DNA of 64,000 bases from a bacterium SCSIO 12643 (lineage in GTDB: Bacteria > Bacteroidota > Bacteroidia > Flavobacteriales_G > Salibacteraceae): NCBI GenBank assembly GCA_024398135.1, contig CP073750.1:310001-374000 (forward strand), written 5' to 3'. Position numbers and translations under genes: made by a program. The notes below the pieces were generated by a model. The model did not search any database. It was given only the letters and a program-made list of their open reading frames with translations, and was not told where the DNA came from. Positions 34,467-43,703 of the stretch are shown one piece after another. How positions within the stretch are numbered: the first letter of the stretch is position 1; every line of letters begins with the position of its first letter.

Positions 34467-35942
34467 TTGAAACATTACGATTTATGCATTATCGGAGCGG
34501 GACCATCCGGATTCGCTTCCGCCATGAGAGCCATCGACTTCAACAAAAAAATATGCCTAATTGAACGTGAAAGTGTAGGTGGAGCGGGTATTTTTAATGG
34601 AGCTTTATCCTCCAAAACCATGTGGGAACTTTCGCAAAACTATCAAATGATGAAATCGTCCAAATACGGCTATTACGTATATGATTCTCATCTTAGTTTT
34701 TCAGCGGTGGTCCATGAAACACATAAAGCTGTAAATGAGAAGTTTCAACAGTTAAAATCTCAAATTGACTTCTACGTTAAGTCCGGTCAATTGGATTTCA
34801 TTCGTGGATCGGCATCTATGCAATCTACCACAGAAATCTTTGTTGAAAGAGAAAACGATGATGATTTAATGGTTTCTGCAGACCACACAATTCTGGCTAT
34901 CGGAAGTCGCCCTAGGTATTTACCGAACATCCCGATTGATGAAAAAATCATCTATACGAGTGATGGTATCCTTTCTATGGAACACTATCCAGAAAGTATC
35001 GTTATTCTGGGAGCCGGAGTCATTGGTTGTGAATTTGCTACTATTTTTTCCAACTTCGGAAAAACTAAAGTATACCTGATTGATAAAGCACCACGCATTT
35101 TACCATTTGAAGATCCTGACATCTCAGACATGGTAGCAACAAACCTAGTTGCTAATGGTGTTCATATTCATAAAGGCGCCAGTCTGAGTGAAATGACTAT
35201 AGATAATGGTAAGGTGAAATACACTTTGGAGTTTGATGATGGAACCAAAGAAATCCGATATGTTGAAAAAGCACTTGTATCGGTGGGTAGAGTTCCAAAT
35301 TCTGAAAATATTGGTTTGGATAAAATCGGATTAAAACTAAACAATCGTGGTTATTGTGAGGATGAAGACACCCAAACTTCGATTCCAAATATCTACGCTA
35401 TTGGAGATTTTACGGCAGATATTGCTTTGGTAAATATCGCAGAACTTGAAGGTAGACATGCAGTGGAACGAATCTTTGGTAATGCACCTAAACCACTCAA
35501 CTATGATAATATTTCTACTATCATGTTCTTAAATCCTGAAGTCGCATCTGTAGGGATGAATGAAACACAAGCCAAAAAAGCGGGAATCCCCTATCGGGTT
35601 TCTAAAATGAGTTTTGACTATATGAATCGGGCCATTGCCATGCGCCAAAAACAAGGGTTTATAAAACTCATCGTTTCTGATGATGATGAAATGACACTCT
35701 TGGGTATGCGGGTATTGGGGGCACATGCTTCCAGTACAATTGAGGCAATCGCCTTACTGATTTCTATGAAAAAGAGTGTTCGCGTCCTTGCCGAGTTGAT
35801 TCATGCACATCCATCTATCCCGGAAGGAATTCAGGAATGTGCTAGAATGCTTTTGGGCAATTCGATTACCAAACCGGAAGTCTTTTCTCAAGGTCTAACA
35901 TGTTATTCGGTAAAAACCGATGGAACCATCAAAAATTTATAA
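34467..35942 (+). CDS. Pyridine nucleotide-disulfide reductase homologue lacking redox cysteines
   Basis: This 491-residue flavoprotein starts at a TTG codon: no ATG lies upstream in frame, and the FAD-binding strand YDLCIIGAGPSG begins three codons in. It has the full fold of dihydrolipoamide dehydrogenase/soluble transhydrogenase enzymes: FAD site GAGPSG (10-15), NAD(P) site VILGAGVIGCEFATIF, second FAD motif YAIGDFT, and a C-terminal dimer interface with HAHPSIPEG (His-Glu). The active-site segment, normally GGTCLNxGCxPSK, reads GGAGIFNGALSSK (38-50), so both cysteines are gone. It is probably a transhydrogenase-like or diaphorase enzyme, or a sensor. It may be cotranscribed with the small lipoprotein 36 bp on. 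Confidence 0.85.
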   Translation: MKHYDLCIIGAGPSGFASAMRAIDFNKKICLIERESVGGAGIFNGALSSKTMWELSQNYQMMKSSKYGYYVYDSHLSFSAVVHETHKAVNEKFQQLKSQIDFYVKSGQLDFIRGSASMQSTTEIFVERENDDDLMVSADHTILAIGSRPRYLPNIPIDEKIIYTSDGILSMEHYPESIVILGAGVIGCEFATIFSNFGKTKVYLIDKAPRILPFEDPDISDMVATNLVANGVHIHKGASLSEMTIDNGKVKYTLEFDDGTKEIRYVEKALVSVGRVPNSENIGLDKIGLKLNNRGYCEDEDTQTSIPNIYAIGDFTADIALVNIAELEGRHAVERIFGNAPKPLNYDNISTIMFLNPEVASVGMNETQAKKAGIPYRVSKMSFDYMNRAIAMRQKQGFIKLIVSDDDEMTLLGMRVLGAHASSTIEAIALLISMKKSVRVLAELIHAHPSIPEGIQECARMLLGNSITKPEVFSQGLTCYSVKTDGTIKNL

Positions 35943-35978
35943 TTTGGTCTTGCTAAAACTAACTTAAACAAACTAAAA

Positions 35979-36344
35979 ATGCTTAGACTATTCACCCTGC
36001 TGATTATTACTTTCACAAGCCTGTATTTTTCATCTTGTAGGAAAGTTTGTAACTACAATATGATAACAATCGTTGTTAACGTTTCGGGAGAGACTCTAAC
36101 TGACTTTTATACTATTCGGGACTTAAGTGAAGATACCATTCGGTTTAAGTCTTCCTTTCCTTTTCATTCTGATACCTTATATCCAATTTTAGATGATGAT
36201 TATAACGACATCATACAATTTCCCGAAACCTTCAGGTTTATTGGGGAAATAAATGATTCTATTGTCATTAACGAGAGATATATCATAGACAGCGATGGCT
36301 GCCATATTGATAAATTAAAAGGAAAAAAAGAAATTCAATTATAG
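35979..36344 (+). CDS. Small lipoprotein of unknown function
   Basis: This is a 121-residue protein with a lipoprotein signal (MLRLFTLLIITFTSLYFSSC, lipid Cys at 20). The mature part of about 100 residues is beta-rich, with VVNVSGETLTDFYTI and DGCHIDKLKGKK; two further Cys at CRKVC and DGC could pair. No family is recognised. It follows a flavoenzyme by 36 bp and precedes an ABC transporter by 100 bp. Confidence 0.6.
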   Translation: MLRLFTLLIITFTSLYFSSCRKVCNYNMITIVVNVSGETLTDFYTIRDLSEDTIRFKSSFPFHSDTLYPILDDDYNDIIQFPETFRFIGEINDSIVINERYIIDSDGCHIDKLKGKKEIQL

Positions 36345-36444
36345 CAAAACAAAATTTCATACCTGCTTTACAAAATATAAGTATTTTTAGAGCTAATTTT
36401 TAATCAATCGTCACTTACTAACTAAGTAAAAACCTACTAATACC

Positions 36445-39400
36445 ATGAGTGAGGAAATATTGAGGGCAATGATGCAGCTCTTTGCGCTGGCATCCAATAC
36501 TAATGATATCACCAATGAGAGTCGGGATATCATCAAGCACTCTCTAAGAACAGAATTGCGTAAAGAACGTGTCAATAAATTTCTTGCAATTTATGACGAG
36601 TATCTTCATGAATTTCATTCTGGTAATTCCAGCTATGAGGAAGCTCTTAATCCAGAAAATGTAAAGTCAATTTGCGAGAGCATTAATGCGGAACTCAGCA
36701 AAGTTCAAAAGTTTATTGTTCTGTTTAGATTACTGGAATACATCTTCGTGGATGGTAATATTTCTGAACATGAATCCAGATTCGTTGAGATTCTATGTGA
36801 TACCTTTAGTATCTCTGAAGAGAATTACAAAAATGCTGTAGAATTTACCAAAGTAAAAATTGGAAACTGTCCGGATAACAGCCAAATGATGGTGGTTTCT
36901 AAGGATGCGCATAAAGAATTCAAAAAAACCAAATACATTTCGGGAGCTAATTTTGATGGTGTTCTGATCATTCTGCAAATCAAGGAAATCAATATGTATG
37001 TCTTTAGGTATGTGGGTACATCAGGATTGTTCTTAAACGGTTCTGCGGTAGCTCCGGAAAGAACATACATTTTCAATAGCGGTTCAGCCCTTAGAGGCAA
37101 CAAGATGAACCCGGTCTATTTTAGTGATATTCTTTCCGTTTTTGTGAATGAATCTGCCAGCGAAAAAATTGTTTTCCAGGCACATAAAATATCTTACGAC
37201 TTCCCTTCCGGTGATGTGGGACTTCATGAATTCAGCTTTAGAGAGCGCACAGGTCGACTCGTAGGAATTATGGGGGGCAGTGGTTCCGGAAAATCCACCA
37301 TGTTGAATGTCCTTAACGGCAATTACAAACCTACCACCGGAAAAGTCACCATTAATGGCGTGGATATCAACAAAAATGAAGAAGATATCAAAGGTGTTAT
37401 CGGATTTATTTCTCAGGACGATCTACTTATTGAAGAGCTTACGGTATTCCAAAACCTTTTCTTTAGTGCGAAACTGAGTTTTTCAAATTTATCGGATAAA
37501 GAAATCACGCATAAAGTCAATGATGTACTTAAGTCACTGGGACTCTACAAAGTCAAAGATCTTAAGGTCGGTAATCCAATTGATAAAGTAATTTCCGGAG
37601 GACAAAGAAAAAGATTGAATATCGCATTGGAATTGATCCGAGAACCTTCCATTCTATTCGTAGATGAGCCTACATCCGGATTATCCTCCAGAGACTCGGA
37701 AAATATTATGGATTTAATGAAAGAGCTAGCCTTAAAAGGTAAACTTGTATTCATTGTAATCCATCAACCGTCTTCATATATCTTCAAACTATTTGATCGT
37801 TTATTACTTCTGGATAATGGCGGGTATACCATCTATTATGGTGAACCGGTAGAAAGTGTCACCTACTTCAAGAGTCTGGCGCGACATATTGATGCAGATG
37901 AAAGTGAGTGTCTCACTTGTGGTAATGTCAACTCTGAATTAATCTTCGATATTATTGATCAGAAAGTAGTCAATGAATACGGTAAAAAAACAGATCGAAG
38001 AAAAACACCTCCACAAGAGTGGTACAAAAAGTATAAAAAGAACGAACCGGAAAAAGTAACGGCTCCACCGATTGAGCAAGAGGTTCAGCTTCCGAGTTCA
38101 TTATCTACTCCGCATCCACTTAAACAGTTTTTGATCTTCTTGAAAAGAGATGTCCTATCAAAAATCACCAATAAACAATACCTCATTATCAATCTTCTGG
38201 AAGCCCCATTACTGGCTTTGTTCATCTCCTATTTTGTAAGATATTCCGCCTGGAGTCGCGATGGCCAGGAAGCTTATAAATATTTGTTTAATGAAAACAT
38301 ACCAGCCTATATATTTATGGCAGTAGTGGTCGCACTATTTATAGGGATGACGGTGAGTGCAGAAGAGATTTTCAGAGATCGCAAACTTCAAAAAAGAGAA
38401 AAATTCTTAAGTCTGAGTAAAGGCAGCTATTTATCCTCAAAGTTTGTCCTCCTCTTTTTTATCTCTGCCATACAAACCTTACTATTCATTTTAGTGGGGA
38501 ATTCTATTTTAGGAATCGAATCGATGTATTGGCGCTATTGGTTGGTCATGTTCTCTACCTCTTTCTTTGCCAATATGGTCGGGTTAAATATCTCCAACAG
38601 TTTCAATTCTGCTGTTGCGATTTATATACTTATTCCATTTATGATTATCCCTCAACTTATTTTTAGTGGCGTAATCGTGAGCTTTGACCGATTAAACCCT
38701 GCTGTAAGCTCCAGAAAGGTTGTTCCGGTAATTGGTGAGGCGATGGCTTCACGTTGGGCTTATGAAGCGTTAATGGTCACTCAATTCAAGGATAATCCAC
38801 TGGAAAAACAATTGTATCCTGTCGACAAAAAATTAAGCCAGATCAACTATTTAAAGACCTACTGGATCAGTGAACTGGAATCACAACTTCAGTTTATTCG
38901 ATACAATCTGAAAAATCCAAAATCGGAAGAAAAAATCAACCGATTTGGAAAAATCATCCAGAATGAAGTAGCTAGAAAACATCCGGGAATTGAGTTTCCT
39001 CAATTCGTCTTTAAATCTGACTTCACCATTCCGAATATTGATCAAAAACGGGTCAAAAAGATTGAATACTATCTTCAGGAATATAAAAAGTACCTGAACA
39101 AGGAATTCACTAATCAATCCAAAGAGCGTGATAAACTTATTTATCAGATTGAAAAAAATAGTGATGAAAACAATTACTTTAATCTTTTAAAAGAGCGCTA
39201 TTTTAATGAAACACTAACCGATCTGGTAAGGCTCAACAACAAGTTCAATAAAGTCATTGTCATTGATGACGCATTAGTACCGATTGTCGATCCCGTATTT
39301 AGGGATGCGGCCGGAATTCGTTCCCATTTTTATGCTGCCAATAAAAAACTGGGAAGTCAAACCATAGATACCTTCTGGTTTAATGTAGGAGTACTTTGGT

Positions 39401-39486
39401 GCATGAGTATTTTGATGATGGTTACCCTATACTATGATCTATTTAAAAAGCTGGTGGAGTTTTTTGAGAAAGGAAAGAAACGCTAG
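36445..39486 (+). CDS. ABC transporter, TerB-like/ABCG-like fusion with permease
   Basis: This large 1013-residue protein has an N-terminal helical region (1-140) whose LLEYIFVDGNISEHESRFVEIL resembles TerB-like domains; a short beta-rich region (160-235); an ATP-binding domain with Walker A GGSGSGKST (277-285), Q-loop FISQDD, signature SGGQRKR (384-390) and Walker B ILFVDEPTSGLSS; an ABC2-type membrane domain with about six helices (590-790); a large soluble insert (about 800-970, coiled, charged); and a last helix (977-995). Cassette-permease order and the PTSG motif match ABCG/White-type half-transporters. The extra insert is unusual. A lipid or other hydrophobic substrate is likely, but unknown. 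Confidence 0.85.
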   Translation: MSEEILRAMMQLFALASNTNDITNESRDIIKHSLRTELRKERVNKFLAIYDEYLHEFHSGNSSYEEALNPENVKSICESINAELSKVQKFIVLFRLLEYIFVDGNISEHESRFVEILCDTFSISEENYKNAVEFTKVKIGNCPDNSQMMVVSKDAHKEFKKTKYISGANFDGVLIILQIKEINMYVFRYVGTSGLFLNGSAVAPERTYIFNSGSALRGNKMNPVYFSDILSVFVNESASEKIVFQAHKISYDFPSGDVGLHEFSFRERTGRLVGIMGGSGSGKSTMLNVLNGNYKPTTGKVTINGVDINKNEEDIKGVIGFISQDDLLIEELTVFQNLFFSAKLSFSNLSDKEITHKVNDVLKSLGLYKVKDLKVGNPIDKVISGGQRKRLNIALELIREPSILFVDEPTSGLSSRDSENIMDLMKELALKGKLVFIVIHQPSSYIFKLFDRLLLLDNGGYTIYYGEPVESVTYFKSLARHIDADESECLTCGNVNSELIFDIIDQKVVNEYGKKTDRRKTPPQEWYKKYKKNEPEKVTAPPIEQEVQLPSSLSTPHPLKQFLIFLKRDVLSKITNKQYLIINLLEAPLLALFISYFVRYSAWSRDGQEAYKYLFNENIPAYIFMAVVVALFIGMTVSAEEIFRDRKLQKREKFLSLSKGSYLSSKFVLLFFISAIQTLLFILVGNSILGIESMYWRYWLVMFSTSFFANMVGLNISNSFNSAVAIYILIPFMIIPQLIFSGVIVSFDRLNPAVSSRKVVPVIGEAMASRWAYEALMVTQFKDNPLEKQLYPVDKKLSQINYLKTYWISELESQLQFIRYNLKNPKSEEKINRFGKIIQNEVARKHPGIEFPQFVFKSDFTIPNIDQKRVKKIEYYLQEYKKYLNKEFTNQSKERDKLIYQIEKNSDENNYFNLLKERYFNETLTDLVRLNNKFNKVIVIDDALVPIVDPVFRDAAGIRSHFYAANKKLGSQTIDTFWFNVGVLWCMSILMMVTLYYDLFKKLVEFFEKGKKR

Positions 39487-39588
39487 TTTTAATCTGCTTG
39501 CATAATGTATTGATTTATATATCAATAATGTTGAAAAGTTGTTTCATAACGTTTTAAAACCCCTCCAAAATAGGGATTGTTTTCAGCT

Positions 39589-39596
39589 ATCTTTGA
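39589..39596 (+). promoter_or_regulatory. Bacteroidota -7 box before the small TPR gene
   Basis: TATCTTTG matches TAnnTTTG exactly and lies 18 bp before the ATG. Confidence 0.45.
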
Positions 39597-39614
39597 GAGA
39601 ACAAAACCTAAAAC

Positions 39615-39947
39615 ATGGAACAAAACAGACTACAATTCATCAATCAAATGCACGAAAAAAACCCCAAAGATTCGTATCTCGCATTTGCAGCTGCTGTGGA
39701 ACACCAGCAGGCTGGAAACCGTAAAAGGGCCATAAACATCATTGAAAAATTGATCATTAATGATCCCGAATACACTGACGCCTACTTTAAACTGGGTAAG
39801 ATGTATGAAAATGATAAAAAGCTCAAAAAAGCGATACAAACATATCATGCGGGTAAAATCGTGGCGACTAAAAACAAAGATCAAAAGTCTTTAGGAGAGA
39901 TCACAGAAGCTTTGATGCTGTTAGATGAAGAAGAGGGCAACTGGTAA
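39615..39947 (+). CDS. Small TPR protein
   Basis: This is a 110-residue soluble protein with no signal peptide. It is built of two or three tetratricopeptide-like helix pairs (DSYLAFAAAVEHQQAGNRKRAINIIEKLI and PEYTDAYFKLGKMYENDKKLKKAIQTY with the usual A/G-Y-x-L-G-x pattern). TPR domains mediate protein contacts; the partner is unknown. It stands between an ABC transporter and a DPP III gene and has its own -7 box. Confidence 0.8.
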   Translation: MEQNRLQFINQMHEKNPKDSYLAFAAAVEHQQAGNRKRAINIIEKLIINDPEYTDAYFKLGKMYENDKKLKKAIQTYHAGKIVATKNKDQKSLGEITEALMLLDEEEGNW

Positions 39948-40041
39948 ACCTCTATTCACATTAAACCAAATCAATCGTTTTTATTTCTTACCTCACACAT
40001 TTCATTTAGTTAATTTTCTGTGTATAAACATTCTATATTAA

Positions 40042-40073
40042 TTGAGATTTCCGCATCTCAATCGTTACATTTG
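40042..40073 (+). promoter_or_regulatory. Complete Bacteroidota promoter before the DPP III gene
   Basis: TTG at 40042 is followed after 21 bp by TACATTTG (40066-40073), matching the Bacteroidota -33/-7 consensus. It predicts a leader of about 20 nt before the ATG at 40099. This is the best two-part promoter in the window. Confidence 0.6.
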
Positions 40074-40098
40074 TGGCTATACTCAAAATAAATATTGA

Positions 40099-42141
40099 AT
40101 GAAAACAAATACAATTATTGGAGCCATTGTGGCCTCATGTATGTTGGGCTCATGTGCGACAAATGAACCCAAAGAAACACCAACAGAAAACAAACAGGAA
40201 ATGGTACAAGAAGAAAAGACTACCAATTTTGAATGGATTGTTGAAGATTTCGCTGATTTAAGAGTGCTGAGATACCAGATTCCGGGATGGGATCAACTAA
40301 CACTTCAACAACAAAAGTTAGTGTATTACTTAACTCAGGCTGGTTACGAAGGCCGAGATATTATTTGGGATCAAAACTATCGTCACAATATTGAAATTCG
40401 TAAAGCTTTAGAAAACATCGTAAAAAATTACGAAGCTGATAAAACTTCTGCGGATTGGAACAACTTTATGGAGTACACCAAAAGAATTTGGTTCTCTAAC
40501 GGGATTCACCACCATTATGCGAATTATAAATTTACTCCAGAATTCTCAAAAGAGTATTTCAACCAACTTTTAACAGAAACCGGAACTCAGCTTGATGCTG
40601 AAATCGTTGACATCATGTTTGACCCGGCTAAAGACGCTAAGAAAGTAAGCTTAGATCCTAAGTCTGATTTAGTTTTAAGTTCTGCGATCAATTTCTATGA
40701 TCCGGAGATCACTCAAAAAGAAGCGGAGGCATATTATGCTGCAATCATTGATGCTGATTCTAAAGAGCCAATTTCATATGGATTAAATTCTAAATTGGTA
40801 AAAAATGAGGATGGAACTATTTCAGAGGTCGTTTGGAAAGCTGATGGAATGTACGGTCCAGCGATTACTAAAATCATTGGTTGGTTGGAAAAAGCCGTGG
40901 AAGTAGCAGAAAATCAAGCACAGGCTGATGCTTTAAAATTATTAATCGAGTATTACAAAACAGGTGATTTAAAAGTCTGGGATGCTTACAATATTGCTTG
41001 GTGTGGTGCAACTGAAGGAGACATCGATTATATCAATAGTTTTATTGAGGTTTACAACGATCCTTTAGGATACAAAGGATCTTACGAAAATATCGTACAG
41101 ATCAAAGACTTTGAGGCTTCTAAGCAAATGGCTGTTGTAGCAGATAACGTACAGTGGTTTGAAGACAATTCTTCAATCATGGATGAGCACAAAAAGAAAA
41201 AAGTTACTGGAGTAACTTATAAAGTAGTAACTGTTGCTGGTGAGTCCGGAGATAGTTCTCCTTCTACTCCAATTGGTGTAAACTTACCAAATGCCAACTG
41301 GATTCGTGCTACTCATGGTTCTAAGTCTGTAAGCTTAGGTAACATCATTTCTGCGTATGACAATGCAAGTGGTGGTGCATATACAGATGAATTTGCGTAT
41401 TCTGAAGAAGAAAAAGAAAGAGCTAAAAAACACGGTCAGCTAGGTGGTAAATTACATACCGCATTACACGAAGTTGTAGGACATGCTTCCGGCCAGTTAA
41501 ATCCTGGTGTAGGAACTCCTAAAGAAACTTTAAAGAACTACGCGTCTACTTTGGAAGAAGCGAGAGCTGATTTGGTTGCTTTATATTACTTAATGAACAA
41601 TAAACTAATTGAAATTGGTTTAATGGAGTCTTTAGAAGTGGGTAAAGCAGAATATGATGGTTATATCAGAAATGGTATGATGGTTCAATTAAGACGTCTT
41701 AAAAAAGGCGAACACCTGGAAGAAGCGCATATGCGTAACCGTCAGTTGGTGGCATCATGGGCGTATGAAAAAGGACAAGCTGAGAACGTAATCGAAAAAA
41801 TCACTAAAGATGGAAAGACTTACTTTGTGATTAACGACTACGTAAAACTTCAAAGCATTTTCGGTGATCTACTAAAAGAAATTCAACGTATCAAGTCTGA
41901 AGGCGATTACGAAGCTGGAATGGCATTGGTTGAAGGATACGGTGTAAAGGTAGATCCGGAACTTCATGATGAGGTATTGGCACGTTCTGAAAAATTAAAC
42001 GTTCCTGCATTCTCTGGTTTCGTAAACCCAATGATTGTTCCTGTAACTGCAGGTAATGACATCGTAGGCTTTGAAATCAAGTATGCAAATTCATTCGAAG
42101 AGCAAATGTTAAATTATAGCGCTACTTACGGGAATCTATAA
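40099..42141 (+). CDS. Dipeptidyl-peptidase III (M49 family), lipoprotein
   Basis: This 680-residue metallopeptidase has a lipoprotein signal (LGSC, Cys 19). It has the M49 zinc motif HEVVGH (457-462) with E458 as base, and the second motif E486/E487 in TLEEARADL, matching EExxAE-type ligands. DPP III removes dipeptides from peptide N-termini. The lipid anchor places it in the envelope. With the M1 lipoprotein at 4.6 kb and the M14 fragment at 63.4 kb, the window carries three exported peptidases, consistent with growth on protein. A terminator follows. Confidence 0.94.
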   Translation: MKTNTIIGAIVASCMLGSCATNEPKETPTENKQEMVQEEKTTNFEWIVEDFADLRVLRYQIPGWDQLTLQQQKLVYYLTQAGYEGRDIIWDQNYRHNIEIRKALENIVKNYEADKTSADWNNFMEYTKRIWFSNGIHHHYANYKFTPEFSKEYFNQLLTETGTQLDAEIVDIMFDPAKDAKKVSLDPKSDLVLSSAINFYDPEITQKEAEAYYAAIIDADSKEPISYGLNSKLVKNEDGTISEVVWKADGMYGPAITKIIGWLEKAVEVAENQAQADALKLLIEYYKTGDLKVWDAYNIAWCGATEGDIDYINSFIEVYNDPLGYKGSYENIVQIKDFEASKQMAVVADNVQWFEDNSSIMDEHKKKKVTGVTYKVVTVAGESGDSSPSTPIGVNLPNANWIRATHGSKSVSLGNIISAYDNASGGAYTDEFAYSEEEKERAKKHGQLGGKLHTALHEVVGHASGQLNPGVGTPKETLKNYASTLEEARADLVALYYLMNNKLIEIGLMESLEVGKAEYDGYIRNGMMVQLRRLKKGEHLEEAHMRNRQLVASWAYEKGQAENVIEKITKDGKTYFVINDYVKLQSIFGDLLKEIQRIKSEGDYEAGMALVEGYGVKVDPELHDEVLARSEKLNVPAFSGFVNPMIVPVTAGNDIVGFEIKYANSFEEQMLNYSATYGNL

Positions 42142-42161
42142 TTCATAATACTAAAAAGAAG

Positions 42162-42196
42162 AGCCATTCTCGACTTTGTTGGGAACGGCTTTTTTT
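42162..42196 (+). terminator. Intrinsic terminator of the DPP III gene
   Basis: The stem AGCCATTCTC/GGGAACGGCT has G-U pairs and a nine-base loop and is followed by seven T. It starts 21 bp after the stop codon. Confidence 0.82.
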
Positions 42197-42522
42197 ATAT
42201 TTTCATTTCTCACAAATAAGTCAAATTACATTTTAACTCAAAATATTATTTTATTTAACCTTATTCAATCTTACAAATTCATTATTTTTACAATGTTTGA
42301 ATCTAGATTTAAAACAACACTTAAATTTTAAAATCTTTGAAATTATAGTGTATCGCCCATAGAGATTTACCACACATATTTGCTTCCAGAAGTTTAAATG
42401 CTTCCCCCACTAACACACCAAAACACCAACTAGCTACCTGGTTATTTTAATAATCAAACCGCTAATCACTTACAAACACTAACCACTGTCTTGGCAGTCT
42501 AAACCGCTAACAAGAACTTGAG

Positions 42523-42550
42523 ACCGGTAACGAGAGTTACCGGTTTTTTT
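42523..42550 (+). terminator. Orphan intrinsic terminator
   Basis: The perfect 9-bp stem ACCGGTAAC/GTTACCGGT has loop GAGA followed by seven T. No plus-strand gene lies within 380 bp upstream, so it may end an unannotated small RNA or a readthrough transcript from the DPP III gene. Confidence 0.8.
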
Positions 42551-42680
42551 GTGACCGATTAAACCCAGCAACTATAAGTTCCCCTCTCTCCTTTCTGTTG
42601 CTATCTAATCATTTCACACGAAAGTGTACTCAAAGAAGTTTACATAACAAGACGTAGCTGCCATTATCGACCAATAAACT

Positions 42681-42730
42681 GGGTGCTGGGCGTCCTGTGC
42701 TGAGCGGAGCCGAAGCAAGTCGAAGTGCCC
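42681..42730. repeat. GC-rich repeat-like segment (CTGAGCGGAGCCGAAG)
   Basis: About 50 bp of clearly higher GC than the surroundings carry GTGCTGAGCGGAGCCGAAGC, followed by AAGTCGAAGTGCCC. Words like CTGAGCGGAGTCGAAG recur as dispersed intergenic repeats in Bacteroidota genomes as I recall. Only one copy is seen in this window, so the repeat status is inference. Confidence 0.4.
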
Positions 42731-42780
42731 TCTGTAAACTCTACACCAATCAAACCTCATCACTCAAAACTCAACCCTCC

Positions 42781-43683
42781 TTACTCCACGACCATCTTCC
42801 CTCTCTGATCCCCTATCACATACATATATACCCCGGATTCCAGCGTTTCAATATTGATCTCCGATTCCGGTGGATAAATCATTTGATGTAGTACCAATTG
42901 TCCGGTGATGGAATAAATCTTTAATTCTTGGGCGTCTCGAATATTAGGATCTAAAAATTGAATTCGGATGGTTTCTTGAGCCGGGTTTGGGGATATTCCT
43001 AACTTCTCTGAACTAACATCTAAACGCTTAACCGAATTTATAACAGCACAATTTGTATCGCAAGTAATTACTGAATAAATTACATTTCCATTCTGGACAA
43101 CACAATTTAGGCTTTCACTGCTTTCAAATGGACAATAAAAAGATCCTAATGGCCCAAAATTACTACCAATACCCTCAATATGATATAGATATACATCTTG
43201 CCATTCTATACAACTATCTAATAATAAACGTTTTCTGGGTATTCCGTCTATATCTATTGTATCTATACTCTTTACAGTTCTAAAGTTGTTATAAATAGGA
43301 TGTTTTAGAGTATCACCAATATTTAAGCTAAAGTCATACCACACCCTATCATCATTCCAATCGTTCATCCTTAAATAGACCTTTCTTTCAGTACTATCAT
43401 TCCTGAAATAACCAATTTGTTCTTGAACAAAATATGGAGTCGAATTAAAAATACCTCCCCATTCCCAAGGATAGATTAAACTCCGTTCCATAAGTTTATG
43501 ATATACCTTACCACTAATAACTGTATCACTATCAACTATAATTTCATATTTACGCCAATAACCTTCATGATTGGTTTCAAATCCTTTCCACCTCATATGC
43601 TTAGTAGGAAAAGGAACATACGATTGTGAATTTCCAATCTGAAATATTCCAAATAAAATCACTATTAAGTATAAAGTTCTCAT
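42781..43683 (-). CDS. T9SS cargo protein, type A paralogue 1
   Basis: This 300-residue protein has a signal peptide (1-19, ending GNSQ) and a type A N-terminal domain. That domain reads YVPFPTKHMRWKGFE, then YHKLMERS, VWYDFSLNIGDTL, IEGIGSNFGPLGSFYC and SLNCVVQNGNVIYSV. A 70-residue T9SS type A sorting domain follows (ISPNPAQETIRIQFLDPN, then ELKIYSITGQLVLHQMIY, ESGVYMYVIGD). It is last in the eight-gene minus-strand operon, 20 bp after a type B gene. Its closest relative is the type A paralogue at 46359-47270, including the spacer before it. It is predicted to be secreted by T9SS; its role is unknown. Confidence 0.85.
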   Translation of the reverse strand: MRTLYLIVILFGIFQIGNSQSYVPFPTKHMRWKGFETNHEGYWRKYEIIVDSDTVISGKVYHKLMERSLIYPWEWGGIFNSTPYFVQEQIGYFRNDSTERKVYLRMNDWNDDRVWYDFSLNIGDTLKHPIYNNFRTVKSIDTIDIDGIPRKRLLLDSCIEWQDVYLYHIEGIGSNFGPLGSFYCPFESSESLNCVVQNGNVIYSVITCDTNCAVINSVKRLDVSSEKLGISPNPAQETIRIQFLDPNIRDAQELKIYSITGQLVLHQMIYPPESEINIETLESGVYMYVIGDQRGKMVVE

Positions 43684-43703
43684 AGGCTTTTTATTTAATT
43701 ATA

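Larger units (their letters stand above)
42197..42780. other. Long intergenic region with orphan hairpin and GC-rich repeat-like segment
   Basis: About 580 bp lie between the DPP III terminator and the last T9SS gene of the minus-strand operon. The region contains a strong orphan terminator hairpin (42523-42550), a one-mismatch -7 box (CATATTTG near 42375) and a GC-rich segment (42681-42730). I see no credible protein-coding gene in it. A separate small transcript is possible. Confidence 0.6.
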
